From Rhizobiaceae bacterium (GTDB lineage: Bacteria > Pseudomonadota > Alphaproteobacteria > Rhizobiales > Rhizobiaceae): a stretch of DNA of 64,000 nt. Under the pieces are notes generated by a model. It did not search any database and was not told where the DNA came from. It saw only the letters and a list, made by a program, of their open reading frames with translations. Shown piece by piece: positions 31,153-39,610 of this stretch. Position 1 is the first letter of the stretch. Each line of letters starts with the position of its first letter. A program made the position numbers and the translations under genes. The stretch spans positions 922,047-986,046 of the forward strand of contig JAEPQK010000001.1 of the NCBI GenBank assembly GCA_017640615.1, read 5' to 3'.

Positions 31153-31181
31153 GATCCGGCGCCCGCGTTGAGCGCCGGATC
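31153..31181 (-). other. Hairpin between TRAP binding-protein and small-permease genes
   Basis: Perfect 10-base arms GATCCGGCGC and GCGCCGGATC with a nine-base loop, just after the binding-protein stop on the minus strand. No U-run follows. Such hairpins often protect the upstream message, giving more binding protein than permease. Confidence 0.55.
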
Positions 31182-31189
31182 GGAGCTTG

Positions 31190-32263
31190 TTACTCGGCGA
31201 GATAATCCCGGATGAAAGTGAAGCCGTCCGCCTTCAGATTGTCCTGATAGGCGTTGAGCACTTCACGAGCGGGCTCGCTCCGCGCCTCGGCAGCGGCAAT
31301 CCATGCCGTCGTCGGGTTGGGCAGGTTGTTGATCCAGGTTTCGCGCTCTGTGCGATCGAATTCGACCATCTTACCGCCACCGTCCAGCAAGGTTTGCTTG
31401 GCTGAATCGTAGCGTGCTTCCTGCTCATCGAAATAGGCTTTGGTGTAGGCAGCCGCAGCTGTACGGAACGCAGCCTTGGTATCGTCAGAGAAGGTATCCC
31501 AGACCGGTTTGGCCACACCCCATCCGCCAATATACATGGCGCCGAAGTTGACCAGGTTGAAATTCGGGGCGACCTCATGAAGCTTGGCCGGAACATTGGC
31601 TGTCATCCAGCCGATATTACCGTCGTACACGCCGGTTTTGATGTCGTTGTAGAACGAGACGTAGCTGCCTTGCACGCCAACTGCGCCGGTGCTTGCAAGC
31701 CAGGAAAGGTTGGGGCCCGCGCCGCCGATCTTGATGCCTTCGAGATCGGAAACTTTGGTCAGCTCCTTTGTCGCGGCGATATTGTAGTCGTCGATGGCGA
31801 TGCCGCCGCCGATATAGACGACGCCGGTTGCTTCCTCCAGCTGTGAGAGCGCGCCTTCGGTGTCATTGAGTGCTTTTTCGACGGCGGCGGTAACGCCGCG
31901 TGCATCGGCCGGGCCGAATGGCATTGCGTAAGTCAGATTTAGCAGACCCATGGACGCCGGGTTGAAGACACCGCTCATTTGTCCGACGTCAATGATGCCT
32001 GTCTGGAACGCTTCAACCTCGGAGCCGAGCTTGACGATGGTGCCGCCATATCCCTCGGTCCAGTTGATCGTCACTTCGCCCGTCTTCTCCAACTCGGCCG
32101 CGAGCGTTGGGATGAACGTCTCTTTGATGTGCTTCACCCAGAGGAAAATCTCGGGGTGTCCTGCGGCGATCGTCAGGTTGAGCGTCTCCTGCGAAATCGC
32201 GGGACCTTGACTGCTGACTAGCGCAATGGCGGCAATGCCGCCCAGAAATGCCTTGCGAAACAT
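31190..32263 (-). CDS. TRAP transporter solute-binding protein (DctP family)
   Basis: Periplasmic binding protein of 357 residues. A signal peptide covers about residues 1-24 (MFRKAFLGGIAAIALVSSQGPAISQ). The mature part has the DctP fold, with DVGQMSGVFNPASMG-like IIDVGQMSGVFNPASMGLLN and LEGIKIGGAGPNLSWLASTGAV, the helix region that normally carries an Arg contacting the ligand carboxylate; here that region reads KIGGAGPNL, without the usual Arg, so the ligand may be bound differently. The ATG is preceded by GAGGGAGGA. It is the first gene of the minus-strand transport operon and divergent from a TetR gene. Confidence 0.93.
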   Translation of the reverse strand: MFRKAFLGGIAAIALVSSQGPAISQETLNLTIAAGHPEIFLWVKHIKETFIPTLAAELEKTGEVTINWTEGYGGTIVKLGSEVEAFQTGIIDVGQMSGVFNPASMGLLNLTYAMPFGPADARGVTAAVEKALNDTEGALSQLEEATGVVYIGGGIAIDDYNIAATKELTKVSDLEGIKIGGAGPNLSWLASTGAVGVQGSYVSFYNDIKTGVYDGNIGWMTANVPAKLHEVAPNFNLVNFGAMYIGGWGVAKPVWDTFSDDTKAAFRTAAAAYTKAYFDEQEARYDSAKQTLLDGGGKMVEFDRTERETWINNLPNPTTAWIAAAEARSEPAREVLNAYQDNLKADGFTFIRDYLAE

Positions 32264-32327
32264 GTCCTTCCTCCCTTGTGAGACACGAAGCCTGCAGCTC
32301 GCCACGCGTCTGTTTCAAAAAGCTAAC

Positions 32328-32375
32328 GGCAATTGAACAAGTTGACAAGAAATTTGATATAGCGTTCAAATTGCC
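32328..32375. promoter_or_regulatory. Nested palindromes in the TRAP/TetR divergent region
   Basis: The outer pair is GGCAATTGAAC (32328-32338) and GTTCAAATTGCC (32364-32375), complementary but for one extra A. Inside it lies the perfect pair AATTTGA (32351-32357) - N8 - TCAAATT (32366-32372), sized for a TetR dimer. A TTGAAC/GATATA pair spaced 17 bases overlaps the region and could be the promoter. This is the likely operator of the adjacent TetR protein. Confidence 0.55.
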
Positions 32376-32421
32376 AACCGCGAATGACATCCGACCGCCG
32401 TTCGCAGCTTCGGGGCAGGCA

Positions 32422-33144
32422 ATGGCCAGAACAAAGAAAATCGAGCAAAGCCAGAAGGTTATCGCTGTGGAGGCGTCGCAGCGCAATTCAGCTCAGACGC
32501 GCCTGCGTATTCTGCATGCTGCCGAGGCCGAGTTTGCCGATCATGGCTTTGACGGCGTTTCCGTGCGGCAGATTGCGCAACGCGCCGATGTTCCTGTTGC
32601 GCTGATCAACTATCATTTCGGCGGCAAGGAAGGGCTCTACCGGGCCATCTTCGAGATGCGTGCACCGATGATCATCGATCAGCGGGTTGCCGGGCTGCGA
32701 TTTGCGCAAATGGAGCCCGATCAGGAGCGCAAGGTCGAGATGATCGTCAAGGCGGTGCTTGTGCCCAACCTGCATATGCGCAGCACCGAAAAGAACTCGA
32801 GCTATGCCCGCATCCTTGCGCGGGAGGTTTCAGACCCGAAGTCGCATCAGCGCGGTGTCATCCAGGAATTCTTCGACCCCATCGCCTACAAGGTCATGGA
32901 TGCGCTGCAAACGGCGCTTCCAGATCGCACGACCGAAGAGATCAACTGGGCCTATCAGGCCATGCTTGGTGTCATGGTCTACACGATGGCCGACACCGGG
33001 CGCATCAGCCGTCTTTCGGACGGGCGGTGCGATCCCGAGGACGAAATGGCGACCGCGACACATCTGGTGGCTTTGATGAAAGCCGCGCTGCTCCACGGAC
33101 GACCCGCTGGTCTGCCAGCCGACGACAGCGAACAGAGGCCTTAG
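32422..33144 (+). CDS. TetR-family transcriptional regulator
   Basis: A 240-residue TetR regulator. The N-terminal helix-turn-helix reads ILHAAEAEFADHGFDGVSVRQIAQRADVPVALINYHFGGKEGLYRAIF; the rest is a helical ligand-binding domain. The start MARTKKIEQSQ is chosen because it gives a normal N-terminal arm; the frame is open 58 codons upstream into the intergenic region, which carries the operator-like palindromes. It diverges from the TRAP operon and precedes the FAH and CoA-ligase genes, so it probably represses both directions, with the imported acid or its CoA ester as inducer. Confidence 0.92.
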   Translation: MARTKKIEQSQKVIAVEASQRNSAQTRLRILHAAEAEFADHGFDGVSVRQIAQRADVPVALINYHFGGKEGLYRAIFEMRAPMIIDQRVAGLRFAQMEPDQERKVEMIVKAVLVPNLHMRSTEKNSSYARILAREVSDPKSHQRGVIQEFFDPIAYKVMDALQTALPDRTTEEINWAYQAMLGVMVYTMADTGRISRLSDGRCDPEDEMATATHLVALMKAALLHGRPAGLPADDSEQRP

Positions 33145-33164
33145 CACTCAACGGGAGAAGAGCG

Positions 33165-34151
33165 ATGAAGCTCGTCACTTTCGAAACGAACGGCAATCAA
33201 CGCGCGGGAGCGCTGGTCGATGACGACATGAAGATCGTCGACCTTGCGCAGGCGCACGAGGACGCGTTTGGCAAAAGCTACGCGGCCTTCGATTCAATAC
33301 AGGCGATGATTGAGGGCGGCGATGAGGCGCTCGATCGCGCATACGAGACTGTGCAGAAAGGCGCGAAGAAGACCGTAGGAACAAAAGACGTGAAATTGCT
33401 CGCGCCAGTTCCGGTGCCGATCCAGATGCGGGACTGCCTGTGCTTTGAGACACATCTCAAGCAGGCGTTCGATGCTGCCCGCCGGGTGCGCGCAAACGCA
33501 ACGCCTGATCCCGAAGCAGCGATGGCGGAGTTCGAGCGTACGGGGCAACTGGCGATCCCGAAGACGTTCTACGAGCAGCCGATTTACTACAAAGCCAACC
33601 GATTTTCGGTCATCGGAACCGATGTTGACGTCTATTGGCCGAGCTACTCCAAGCTGATGGATTTCGAGCTCGAGTTCGGATTCTACGTGCGCAAGAAAGG
33701 CGTCGATATCGCCAAGGACAAGGCGCGCGACTACATCTATGGCTACACGATTTTCAACGACTTCTCCGCGCGCGATGCCCAAACACAAGAGATGGGTGGT
33801 CAGCTCGGTCCGGCGAAGGGCAAGGACTTCGACTACGGCAATGCGATGGGGCCGTGCCTTGTCACAGCCGACGAACTGAAAGACCCCTACAACCTGACCA
33901 TGATTTGCCGCGTGAACGGAGAGGAATGGGGTAGGGGCAACACCTCATCCATGCACTGGAAATTTGAAGATCTCCTCGCTCACATCTCTCAATCCGAGAC
34001 GATCTTTCCCGGTGAGTTCTTCGGTTCGGGGACTGTCGGAAACGGCTGTGGACTGGAGCACATGAAGTTTCTCAAGCACGGTGATGTGGTCGAGTTGGAG
34101 GTCGAAGGCATCGGCGTTCTTCGAAACCGCGTATTGACCGGAAAACCCTGA
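33165..34151 (+). CDS. Fumarylacetoacetate hydrolase (FAH) family protein
   Basis: A 328-residue FAH-superfamily hydrolase; members cleave C-C bonds of 1,3-diketo acids, decarboxylate or isomerise ring-cleavage products. The metal site is seen as MDFELEFGFYV (two Glu) and YTIFNDFSARDAQ (Asp), with further conserved KGKDFDYGNAMGPCLVTADEL and the C-terminal FGSGTVGNGCGLEHMKFLKHGD. The N-terminal ~80 residues form the usual small beta domain. The ATG follows GGGAGAAG. It sits between the TetR and acyl-CoA synthetase genes; the diketo substrate is unknown. Confidence 0.92.
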   Translation: MKLVTFETNGNQRAGALVDDDMKIVDLAQAHEDAFGKSYAAFDSIQAMIEGGDEALDRAYETVQKGAKKTVGTKDVKLLAPVPVPIQMRDCLCFETHLKQAFDAARRVRANATPDPEAAMAEFERTGQLAIPKTFYEQPIYYKANRFSVIGTDVDVYWPSYSKLMDFELEFGFYVRKKGVDIAKDKARDYIYGYTIFNDFSARDAQTQEMGGQLGPAKGKDFDYGNAMGPCLVTADELKDPYNLTMICRVNGEEWGRGNTSSMHWKFEDLLAHISQSETIFPGEFFGSGTVGNGCGLEHMKFLKHGDVVELEVEGIGVLRNRVLTGKP

Positions 34152-34164
34152 GCGCGTCGCCGGC

Positions 34165-35661
34165 ATGAACGTTTATTCCATGCTGGCCGACGCCATCCGG
34201 CGCCGCGCGAACGAAACGGCCGTTTCTTGGGGCTCAAGGCGGCTGACCTATCGCGAGTTCGATCAAACCTGTGCTGCACTCGGCACATGGTTTGCCGCTG
34301 AAAGGTGTTCGCGCGGCGACCGGATACTCCTCTATCTCCGCAACGGTTTCGAATATCCAGCTCTGCTGCTTGCGATCATGCGCACCGGGCTTGTCGCGGT
34401 ACCGGTCAATGCGAAGCTGCATCCACGCGAAGTCGCCTGGATCGCCGGCGATGCCGAGCCGACGCTTATTTTCGCTCATGCGGAACAATTGGACGAGTTG
34501 CAGCAAGCACTACCGGGCAATCACGGCGCGCGGGTGATTGCTATCGAGGATTTTTCGTTGCCAACGCCAGCCGAAAATCCGCGCTCTGCGGTGGACGTCA
34601 GTCCCGATGACCCGGGGTGGATATTTTATACCTCGGGCACGACAGGCAAACCGAAGGGAGCAACGCTTACGCATCGCAACATCGTCGCGTCGGCAGTGAA
34701 TTGCCTGGCCGACGTTTTCGACTTTCGTGAGCATGACCGCGTTCTGCATGTCGCGCCGCTGTCTCACGGCAGCGGGATTTACCTTATCCCTTCGCTTGCA
34801 CGCGGGGCGCAGAACATCATTTACGACCGTTCGGGATTTCGGCCTGACGATGTTTTCGACACCGTTGCCGAACGCGAGGTCACCGCAATCGCTTTCGTTG
34901 CTCCGACCATGATTGTGCGGCTGTTGGAATCGTCGCCTCGCTCCGACATCGGCTGCCTGCGTGGAATTATCTATGGTGGTGCGCCCATTCATCTCGAACA
35001 TATCCGCGCAGCCGCTGCGCGGTTCGGGCCGATATTCCACCAGCTCTACGGACAGGGTGAAGCGCCGATGACGATTTCCTACCTGCCGGGTTGGGCCCAT
35101 GTTGGTGCAGATGACGCCACGCTGGTATCGGCGGGCTTCGTCCGCGCGGGCGTAGACGTTCAAATCCTCGATGACGACGATCAGCCGGTCGCGACAGGAG
35201 AAAGCGGCGAAATCTGCGTGCGCGGCGATGTGGTCATGAAGGGCTATTGGCGCAATGAAGAGGCGACCGGCAAGGCCTTGCGTGGCGGCTGGTTACACAC
35301 TGGCGACGTCGGCTGCTTCGACGACGGCGGCAGGCTGCGTGTGCTGGACCGGCGCCACGACACCATCATCTCGGGCGGCACCAACATCTATCCGAAGGAA
35401 ATTGAGGACGTAATCGCCGCTCACCCCGGCGTGCGCGAAGTCATTGCGTTCGGATTGCCCGATCCCGAGTGGGGGGAGAGCGTGGCCGTGGCGATCGTTG
35501 CCGACGATCCGGCACTCGACGAAGCGGGCTTGCTTGGCTACTGCCGGGAGAACCTCGCCAATTTCAAGAAGCCGAAGCGCGTGTTTTTCATGAGCGAATT
35601 GCCGAAGAATGCTTATGGAAAAGTGCTTCGTCGCGAACTGCGTGAGACGCTCGTAAGCTAG
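34165..35661 (+). CDS. AMP-forming acyl-CoA synthetase
   Basis: Class I adenylate-forming enzyme of 498 residues. The P-loop motif is IFYTSGTTGKPKGATLTHRN, followed by YGQGEAPMT, WLHTGDVGCFDDGG and RHDTIISGGTNIYPKEIE, and the catalytic Lys lies in LPKNAYGKVLRRELR. It resembles long-chain or aromatic acid CoA ligases; the exact acid cannot be read. Thirteen bases separate it from the FAH gene. With the divergent TRAP transporter, it would activate the imported acid or a breakdown product. Confidence 0.92.
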   Translation: MNVYSMLADAIRRRANETAVSWGSRRLTYREFDQTCAALGTWFAAERCSRGDRILLYLRNGFEYPALLLAIMRTGLVAVPVNAKLHPREVAWIAGDAEPTLIFAHAEQLDELQQALPGNHGARVIAIEDFSLPTPAENPRSAVDVSPDDPGWIFYTSGTTGKPKGATLTHRNIVASAVNCLADVFDFREHDRVLHVAPLSHGSGIYLIPSLARGAQNIIYDRSGFRPDDVFDTVAEREVTAIAFVAPTMIVRLLESSPRSDIGCLRGIIYGGAPIHLEHIRAAAARFGPIFHQLYGQGEAPMTISYLPGWAHVGADDATLVSAGFVRAGVDVQILDDDDQPVATGESGEICVRGDVVMKGYWRNEEATGKALRGGWLHTGDVGCFDDGGRLRVLDRRHDTIISGGTNIYPKEIEDVIAAHPGVREVIAFGLPDPEWGESVAVAIVADDPALDEAGLLGYCRENLANFKKPKRVFFMSELPKNAYGKVLRRELRETLVS

Positions 35662-35712
35662 ATGCTCTCGGTTCTTGCGGAGTACAAACGGGTCGGATTG
35701 GCCGAAGTGCGA

Positions 35713-36651
35713 TCAGTTGGTTGCCGCTTCGGCGCGCCCAAACCAGCGACCGGCTGCTGCGCCGATTTCATGGGTGATATGCGGCATGACCGCGAGACGA
35801 AGCATAACGACATCTGAATAGAGATTGTCCACCTGGTCGGGAGTAACGCCGTTGGCCGGGCGGTAGACGGCGTTTGCGGGTGTCCAGAAGTCGAAACCGA
35901 ACCGCAGATCGATATCCCGCACGAGCCGCGAATCCACAACCGCGAACGAAACTCGATGGCGTTTCAGGATCGCGCTGCGAATGAGGGCCTCGTGCCGCGC
36001 GAAGACCTCACGATTTCCGAAATAGTGAATGTGACAGTAGGGCACCCGGTATCGCTGGACGTGGGTGTAAAGAACATAGCAGCTTTCACTTCCCGCCTGT
36101 AGCAGCAGATTGCCCACGCGATAGGGGAGGTGATCGTCCATTATTTTGCGATCAACCGAACCGAGCGATGATGCTTCGATATCGCCGTCGAACTGTATCT
36201 GTGTGTTCCCGGTCTTTCCTTGCCGGCTTCCCAGAACGGGCGGCAGTACCTTCATCTGAAGATCGAGGCTTTCAAAGCCCAGCCGCTTGGTTAGCGCACG
36301 CACGCGGTCGCATGGCGTAAAGTGCGTAATTGTGTAGTCCTTCAGCCCTAGCAATGGCCGCATCATCACGATGCTGCGTCCACGGTGTGCTTCATGAACC
36401 CACCACGTGTGTAGATTGCAGAACTTTTGCTCGCGACCTCCAATCCACCGGGTGCTGAAGGCCATCGCCATCATGCCAACGGCTTTCCCGTCATCAAGCA
36501 GTGCGTACCCGGCATAATCTTCTTGCTTGGGCCAGCTGTAGTTGAAAACGTTGCGCCAGTCCTGCTCGTCCGAAAGCGGGTCATCATCGTGCAGAAACGC
36601 ATCGTACAGCTTCGGGAACAGGTCTGGTCGGAACTGAACGAGTTCAACCAT
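35713..36651 (-). CDS. GNAT-like acyltransferase, last gene of the carrier-protein operon
   Basis: A 312-residue protein best described as a GNAT-fold acyltransferase of a divergent type. The segment YAGYALLDDGKAVGMMAMAFSTRW followed by FCNLHTWWVHEAHRGRSIVMMRPLLGL resembles the strand-helix core that binds the pantetheine arm, though the usual Q/RxxGxG/A loop is degenerate (HRGRSI). The C-terminal half (about 180-312) may be a second such domain. The start MVELVQF overlaps the decarboxylase stop by eight bases, so the gene is coupled to it. In this operon it would accept the amino-acyl group from the carrier protein and pass it to a small molecule, polysaccharide or lipid. The acceptor is unknown. 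Confidence 0.7.
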   Translation of the reverse strand: MVELVQFRPDLFPKLYDAFLHDDDPLSDEQDWRNVFNYSWPKQEDYAGYALLDDGKAVGMMAMAFSTRWIGGREQKFCNLHTWWVHEAHRGRSIVMMRPLLGLKDYTITHFTPCDRVRALTKRLGFESLDLQMKVLPPVLGSRQGKTGNTQIQFDGDIEASSLGSVDRKIMDDHLPYRVGNLLLQAGSESCYVLYTHVQRYRVPYCHIHYFGNREVFARHEALIRSAILKRHRVSFAVVDSRLVRDIDLRFGFDFWTPANAVYRPANGVTPDQVDNLYSDVVMLRLAVMPHITHEIGAAAGRWFGRAEAATN

Positions 36652-38005
36652 TCTCGTACTCCAGCGCCTGATCGCGAAGGAAATCCTCGACTGCGCCCCG
36701 CGCGCGGATTTCCGACGCGATGCCATTCTCCACAAGCACTTCCGGTGGTGATGGATGGCTTAGAAAACCATGCGGGCTAGCGCTGCGCGCATAGGCGCCG
36801 GACAGCAAAATGCCAAGGATGTCTCCGTTCCTTAGGGCTGGCAGCGCAACGTTTCTGCCGACCGTATCCAGCGGAGTGCACAGCGGACCGACAATTTCGG
36901 TAGATCCGGCGAGCGCTGCGCCAACGCGGTTGACTACCGCTATTGGGTAGTTGCGCTTGATGGTCTGTCCCAGGTTTCCCGATGCGGCCAGATGGTGGTG
37001 CATGCCTCCATCGATGATGGCAAAGCGCTTACCGCGGGATTCTTTGATGCGGATGACTTCGGTCAGATAAACTCCAGCCTCATTCACCAGAAATCGCCCA
37101 GGCTCGATGATCGCCGCTGCCTTGGACAGGAGAGGTTCAGCGGCCAGAAGCCGATCGATCGACACGATGACGTCGGCGACGGCGGCAAGGTCGAGAGGAT
37201 TTTCGTGTGCGAAGTAGGGCGTGCCCCAGCCGCCGCCAAAATCGATTCTACGCAGCGGGCCGGTGCGTTCAGCCACGCGGCGAGCGATGACCACAGCACG
37301 CCGGTACTGCTCGTCGAGTATCGCGGCATCCAGAATTTGAGTGCCCATAAATATGTGAACGCCCGATACGCGGACGTTTGGAAGTCGTTCCGTGAGGTCG
37401 ATCGCCTGGTCTAGGCACTCTTCATCGATACCGAACTGCGATGGTTTCCCGCTCATGCGCATCGCGCCGCCAGCCGCGTCGACCGGGTTTACGCGCAGTG
37501 CCACGCTGACTTCCTGTCCGCGATTGGATGCCAGTCGGTTGATCTGCTCCAGCTCGTCCAGCGATTCTACGTGAATTTCCAAAATTCGAGCGTCAATCGC
37601 GGCTGCCAGCTCGGTTTCGGATTTGCCGGGACCTGCGAACAGGATCATCTGTGGCGGGCAACCAGCAGCGAGCGCCTGCTTTAGCTCGCCGCCAGATGCG
37701 ACCTCCAGCCCGCATCCCTCCGAGATGAGGAGCTTTAGCAGCGCAGCCGCCGGGTTTGCCTTGATGGAATAGAAGATGCTGAAGCGTCCGCTGAGTGTCG
37801 AGCGGACTTCGGCTACCTTCCTGCGAACCACGGCTGCGTCGTAGGCGAAGAGTGGCGTTCCGAAGCGCGCCGCCAAATCCTTCGCGCAAACGCCGCCAAT
37901 CAAAAGTCGCTCACCTTCGATGTCGAAATACTGCCGGATTGTTCGCTGCGCAGTGTCGACGGTGGACCTGTCCGAGCGCGCTTCTGAGGTGGCTGACTGT
38001 GTCAT
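36644..38005 (-). CDS. Fold-III PLP-dependent amino acid decarboxylase (DAP/Orn/BtrK type)
   Basis: A 453-residue alanine-racemase-fold decarboxylase. Lys82 in FYSIKANPAAALLKLL binds PLP; EVASGGELKQAL, GVHIFMGTQILD, IDFGGGWGTPYF (phosphate-binding glycines), EPGRFLVNEAGVY and the C-terminal LLSGAYARSASPHGF complete the active site, while DGGMHHHLAASGN replaces the usual DAPDC region. It belongs with enzymes annotated as exosortase-system-associated decarboxylases and with BtrK, which decarboxylates glutamyl bound to an acyl carrier protein in butirosin synthesis. Here the ACP and ligase genes are immediately upstream, ATGA-coupled, so a carrier-bound amino acid is a more likely substrate than free diaminopimelate or ornithine. 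The frame is open for 136 more codons upstream, inside the ligase gene, without similarity. Confidence 0.85.
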   Translation of the reverse strand: MTQSATSEARSDRSTVDTAQRTIRQYFDIEGERLLIGGVCAKDLAARFGTPLFAYDAAVVRRKVAEVRSTLSGRFSIFYSIKANPAAALLKLLISEGCGLEVASGGELKQALAAGCPPQMILFAGPGKSETELAAAIDARILEIHVESLDELEQINRLASNRGQEVSVALRVNPVDAAGGAMRMSGKPSQFGIDEECLDQAIDLTERLPNVRVSGVHIFMGTQILDAAILDEQYRRAVVIARRVAERTGPLRRIDFGGGWGTPYFAHENPLDLAAVADVIVSIDRLLAAEPLLSKAAAIIEPGRFLVNEAGVYLTEVIRIKESRGKRFAIIDGGMHHHLAASGNLGQTIKRNYPIAVVNRVGAALAGSTEIVGPLCTPLDTVGRNVALPALRNGDILGILLSGAYARSASPHGFLSHPSPPEVLVENGIASEIRARGAVEDFLRDQALEYENG

Positions 38006-39606
38006 GCAACACCCAAAGACGTCTCTGCCGCGGCGTCCTCTTCGTTCAAGAGCTGTTTGAGCGCAGGGTAGGCGACCTTCCCACTTGATGTGGTGGGCAG
38101 AGCCTCCACGATCCTGATCTGCTTCGGAAGCATGTGGCGCGGCAGTACCGGAGCGAGCGCCTCGAGAACTGTCGCGGGACGCAGATCCGCGCGGCCTTCT
38201 TGCGGCACCACAAAAGCTACAAGATGCTGCCCAAGCATTGCGTCGGGAACACCGATGACAGCTGCCTGACGTATTGGCGCAGCCTGGCAGATTGCATTCT
38301 CGACTTCGGTTGGGCTGATCCTGAAGCCAGCGGATTTGATCTGATTGTCGCGGCGTCCGACGAAATAGAAATAGCCATCCTCGTCTTGGCTGACGAGGTC
38401 GCCTGAATAGCAAACAAGGTCAGTCGACCCTTTCCCCGACTGCGCGGATGGATGGGGACGCAATACCTTTGCGGTTGCGTCCGGCCGACCCCAATAGCCC
38501 ATCGATACGGTCGGACCATGATGCACGAGTTCGCCCACTTCACCAGGCGCGCAAAGTTTCCCATCCTCGGATACGACTAGAATTTCGGTGTTGGGAATGG
38601 ATCGGCCCATGGACGTGGGACGACGCTCCAGCTCTTCAGGTGGAAGGTAGGTCGAGCGGAATGCCTCTGTCAGACCGTACATCAGATAGATATTGGTGGA
38701 GGGCAGCAAACCCTGGAGCTGACGGAGAATGTTCTGGGGCATCGCTCCACCGGTGTTGGTGATGTAGCGCAGGTGCGGTAGCGCGCGTGCCCCAAGGCCC
38801 GAGCTTGGCTGCGCAAGCAGGCTCCAAAGCGGGGGCACGCCGGCAAGCCCGGTGATGTTCTCTTCGGCCAGTCGTTTCGAGATGTCGCGCCCGAAACGGA
38901 AATCGATCATGACCGCCGTCGCGCCAACGAGCATGGACGTCGTCAGTTGGTTGAGCCCGGCATCGAATGACAGAGGCAACGCGGCCAGCAATCTGTCTGC
39001 CGAAGACAAGCGGAGATAGTCGGCGACGATTTCCGCTCCTGCCAGCACGTTTGCATGACTTAGCATCACGCCTTTGGGCAGTCCGGTGGACCCTGACGTG
39101 TATAAAAGGGCGGCAAGGTCTTTGCCGATCGATGGGATTTTGGGGCGCGTAACCGCGGAGGTGTTCTGCGCGATGGGGTATAGCGGCAGACCTGCCAACC
39201 GGTTTTCATGCGCACCGTGAGCGGCGATGAATTTGAGGTCGGGCAGGTTGGATATGTCATCAGGCAGGTTTCCGAGACGGTTGACGTCGGAAAGCAGCGC
39301 GCACGCTCCGCTGTCTCTCAGAATGTGCTCAACCTGGCCTGCCAACAGGCTGTGATGAATTGGAACGAAGACACCACCGGCCATGGAAATCGAGAGCAGC
39401 GCGATCGGCAGATCGCAACCGGGCTTCATGTAGACGCAGACGCGATCGCCTCTGACGATGCCTAGAGCCTGCAACTGCTCGGCCCCAGCCGCCGCTCTTT
39501 GAGCTGCGCCTGCGAAGTCAAGCCGCGTATCGCCATCGACGATTGCTTCACCGCTGGGATCGCGCTCCGCACTTTCGGTCAACAGGTGATGGACGAGGTA
39601 TCGCAT
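38002..39606 (-). CDS. AMP-forming ligase, presumed to load the adjacent acyl carrier protein
   Basis: A 534-residue adenylate-forming ligase of the kind annotated as exosortase-system-associated acyl-CoA ligase. Motifs are LYTSGSTGLPKGVMLSHAN, YGLTEAFRSTYLPPEE, YSGDLVSQDEDGYFYFVGRRDNQIKSAGFRI and the catalytic Lys in LPTTSSGKVAYPALK. It lies four bases after the acyl carrier protein gene and overlaps the decarboxylase gene, an arrangement like DltA/DltC or NRPS loading modules, so the acyl or aminoacyl group probably goes to the carrier's pantetheine rather than to CoA. The substrate pocket cannot be read by eye. The start MRYLVHHLL is set 16 codons inside the open frame, four bases after the carrier-protein stop. 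Confidence 0.85.
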   Translation of the reverse strand: MRYLVHHLLTESAERDPSGEAIVDGDTRLDFAGAAQRAAAGAEQLQALGIVRGDRVCVYMKPGCDLPIALLSISMAGGVFVPIHHSLLAGQVEHILRDSGACALLSDVNRLGNLPDDISNLPDLKFIAAHGAHENRLAGLPLYPIAQNTSAVTRPKIPSIGKDLAALLYTSGSTGLPKGVMLSHANVLAGAEIVADYLRLSSADRLLAALPLSFDAGLNQLTTSMLVGATAVMIDFRFGRDISKRLAEENITGLAGVPPLWSLLAQPSSGLGARALPHLRYITNTGGAMPQNILRQLQGLLPSTNIYLMYGLTEAFRSTYLPPEELERRPTSMGRSIPNTEILVVSEDGKLCAPGEVGELVHHGPTVSMGYWGRPDATAKVLRPHPSAQSGKGSTDLVCYSGDLVSQDEDGYFYFVGRRDNQIKSAGFRISPTEVENAICQAAPIRQAAVIGVPDAMLGQHLVAFVVPQEGRADLRPATVLEALAPVLPRHMLPKQIRIVEALPTTSSGKVAYPALKQLLNEEDAAAETSLGVA

Positions 39607-39610
39607 TCGG

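Noticed and set aside
32248..32421. 58-codon N-terminal extension of the first TetR regulator
   Set aside because: It is translated from the divergent promoter region with the palindromes, and TetR helix 1 has a normal arm from 32422.
38006..38413. 136-codon N-terminal extension of the PLP decarboxylase
   Set aside because: It lies inside the ligase gene, shows no similarity, and the ATGA junction at 38002-38005 marks the normal start.
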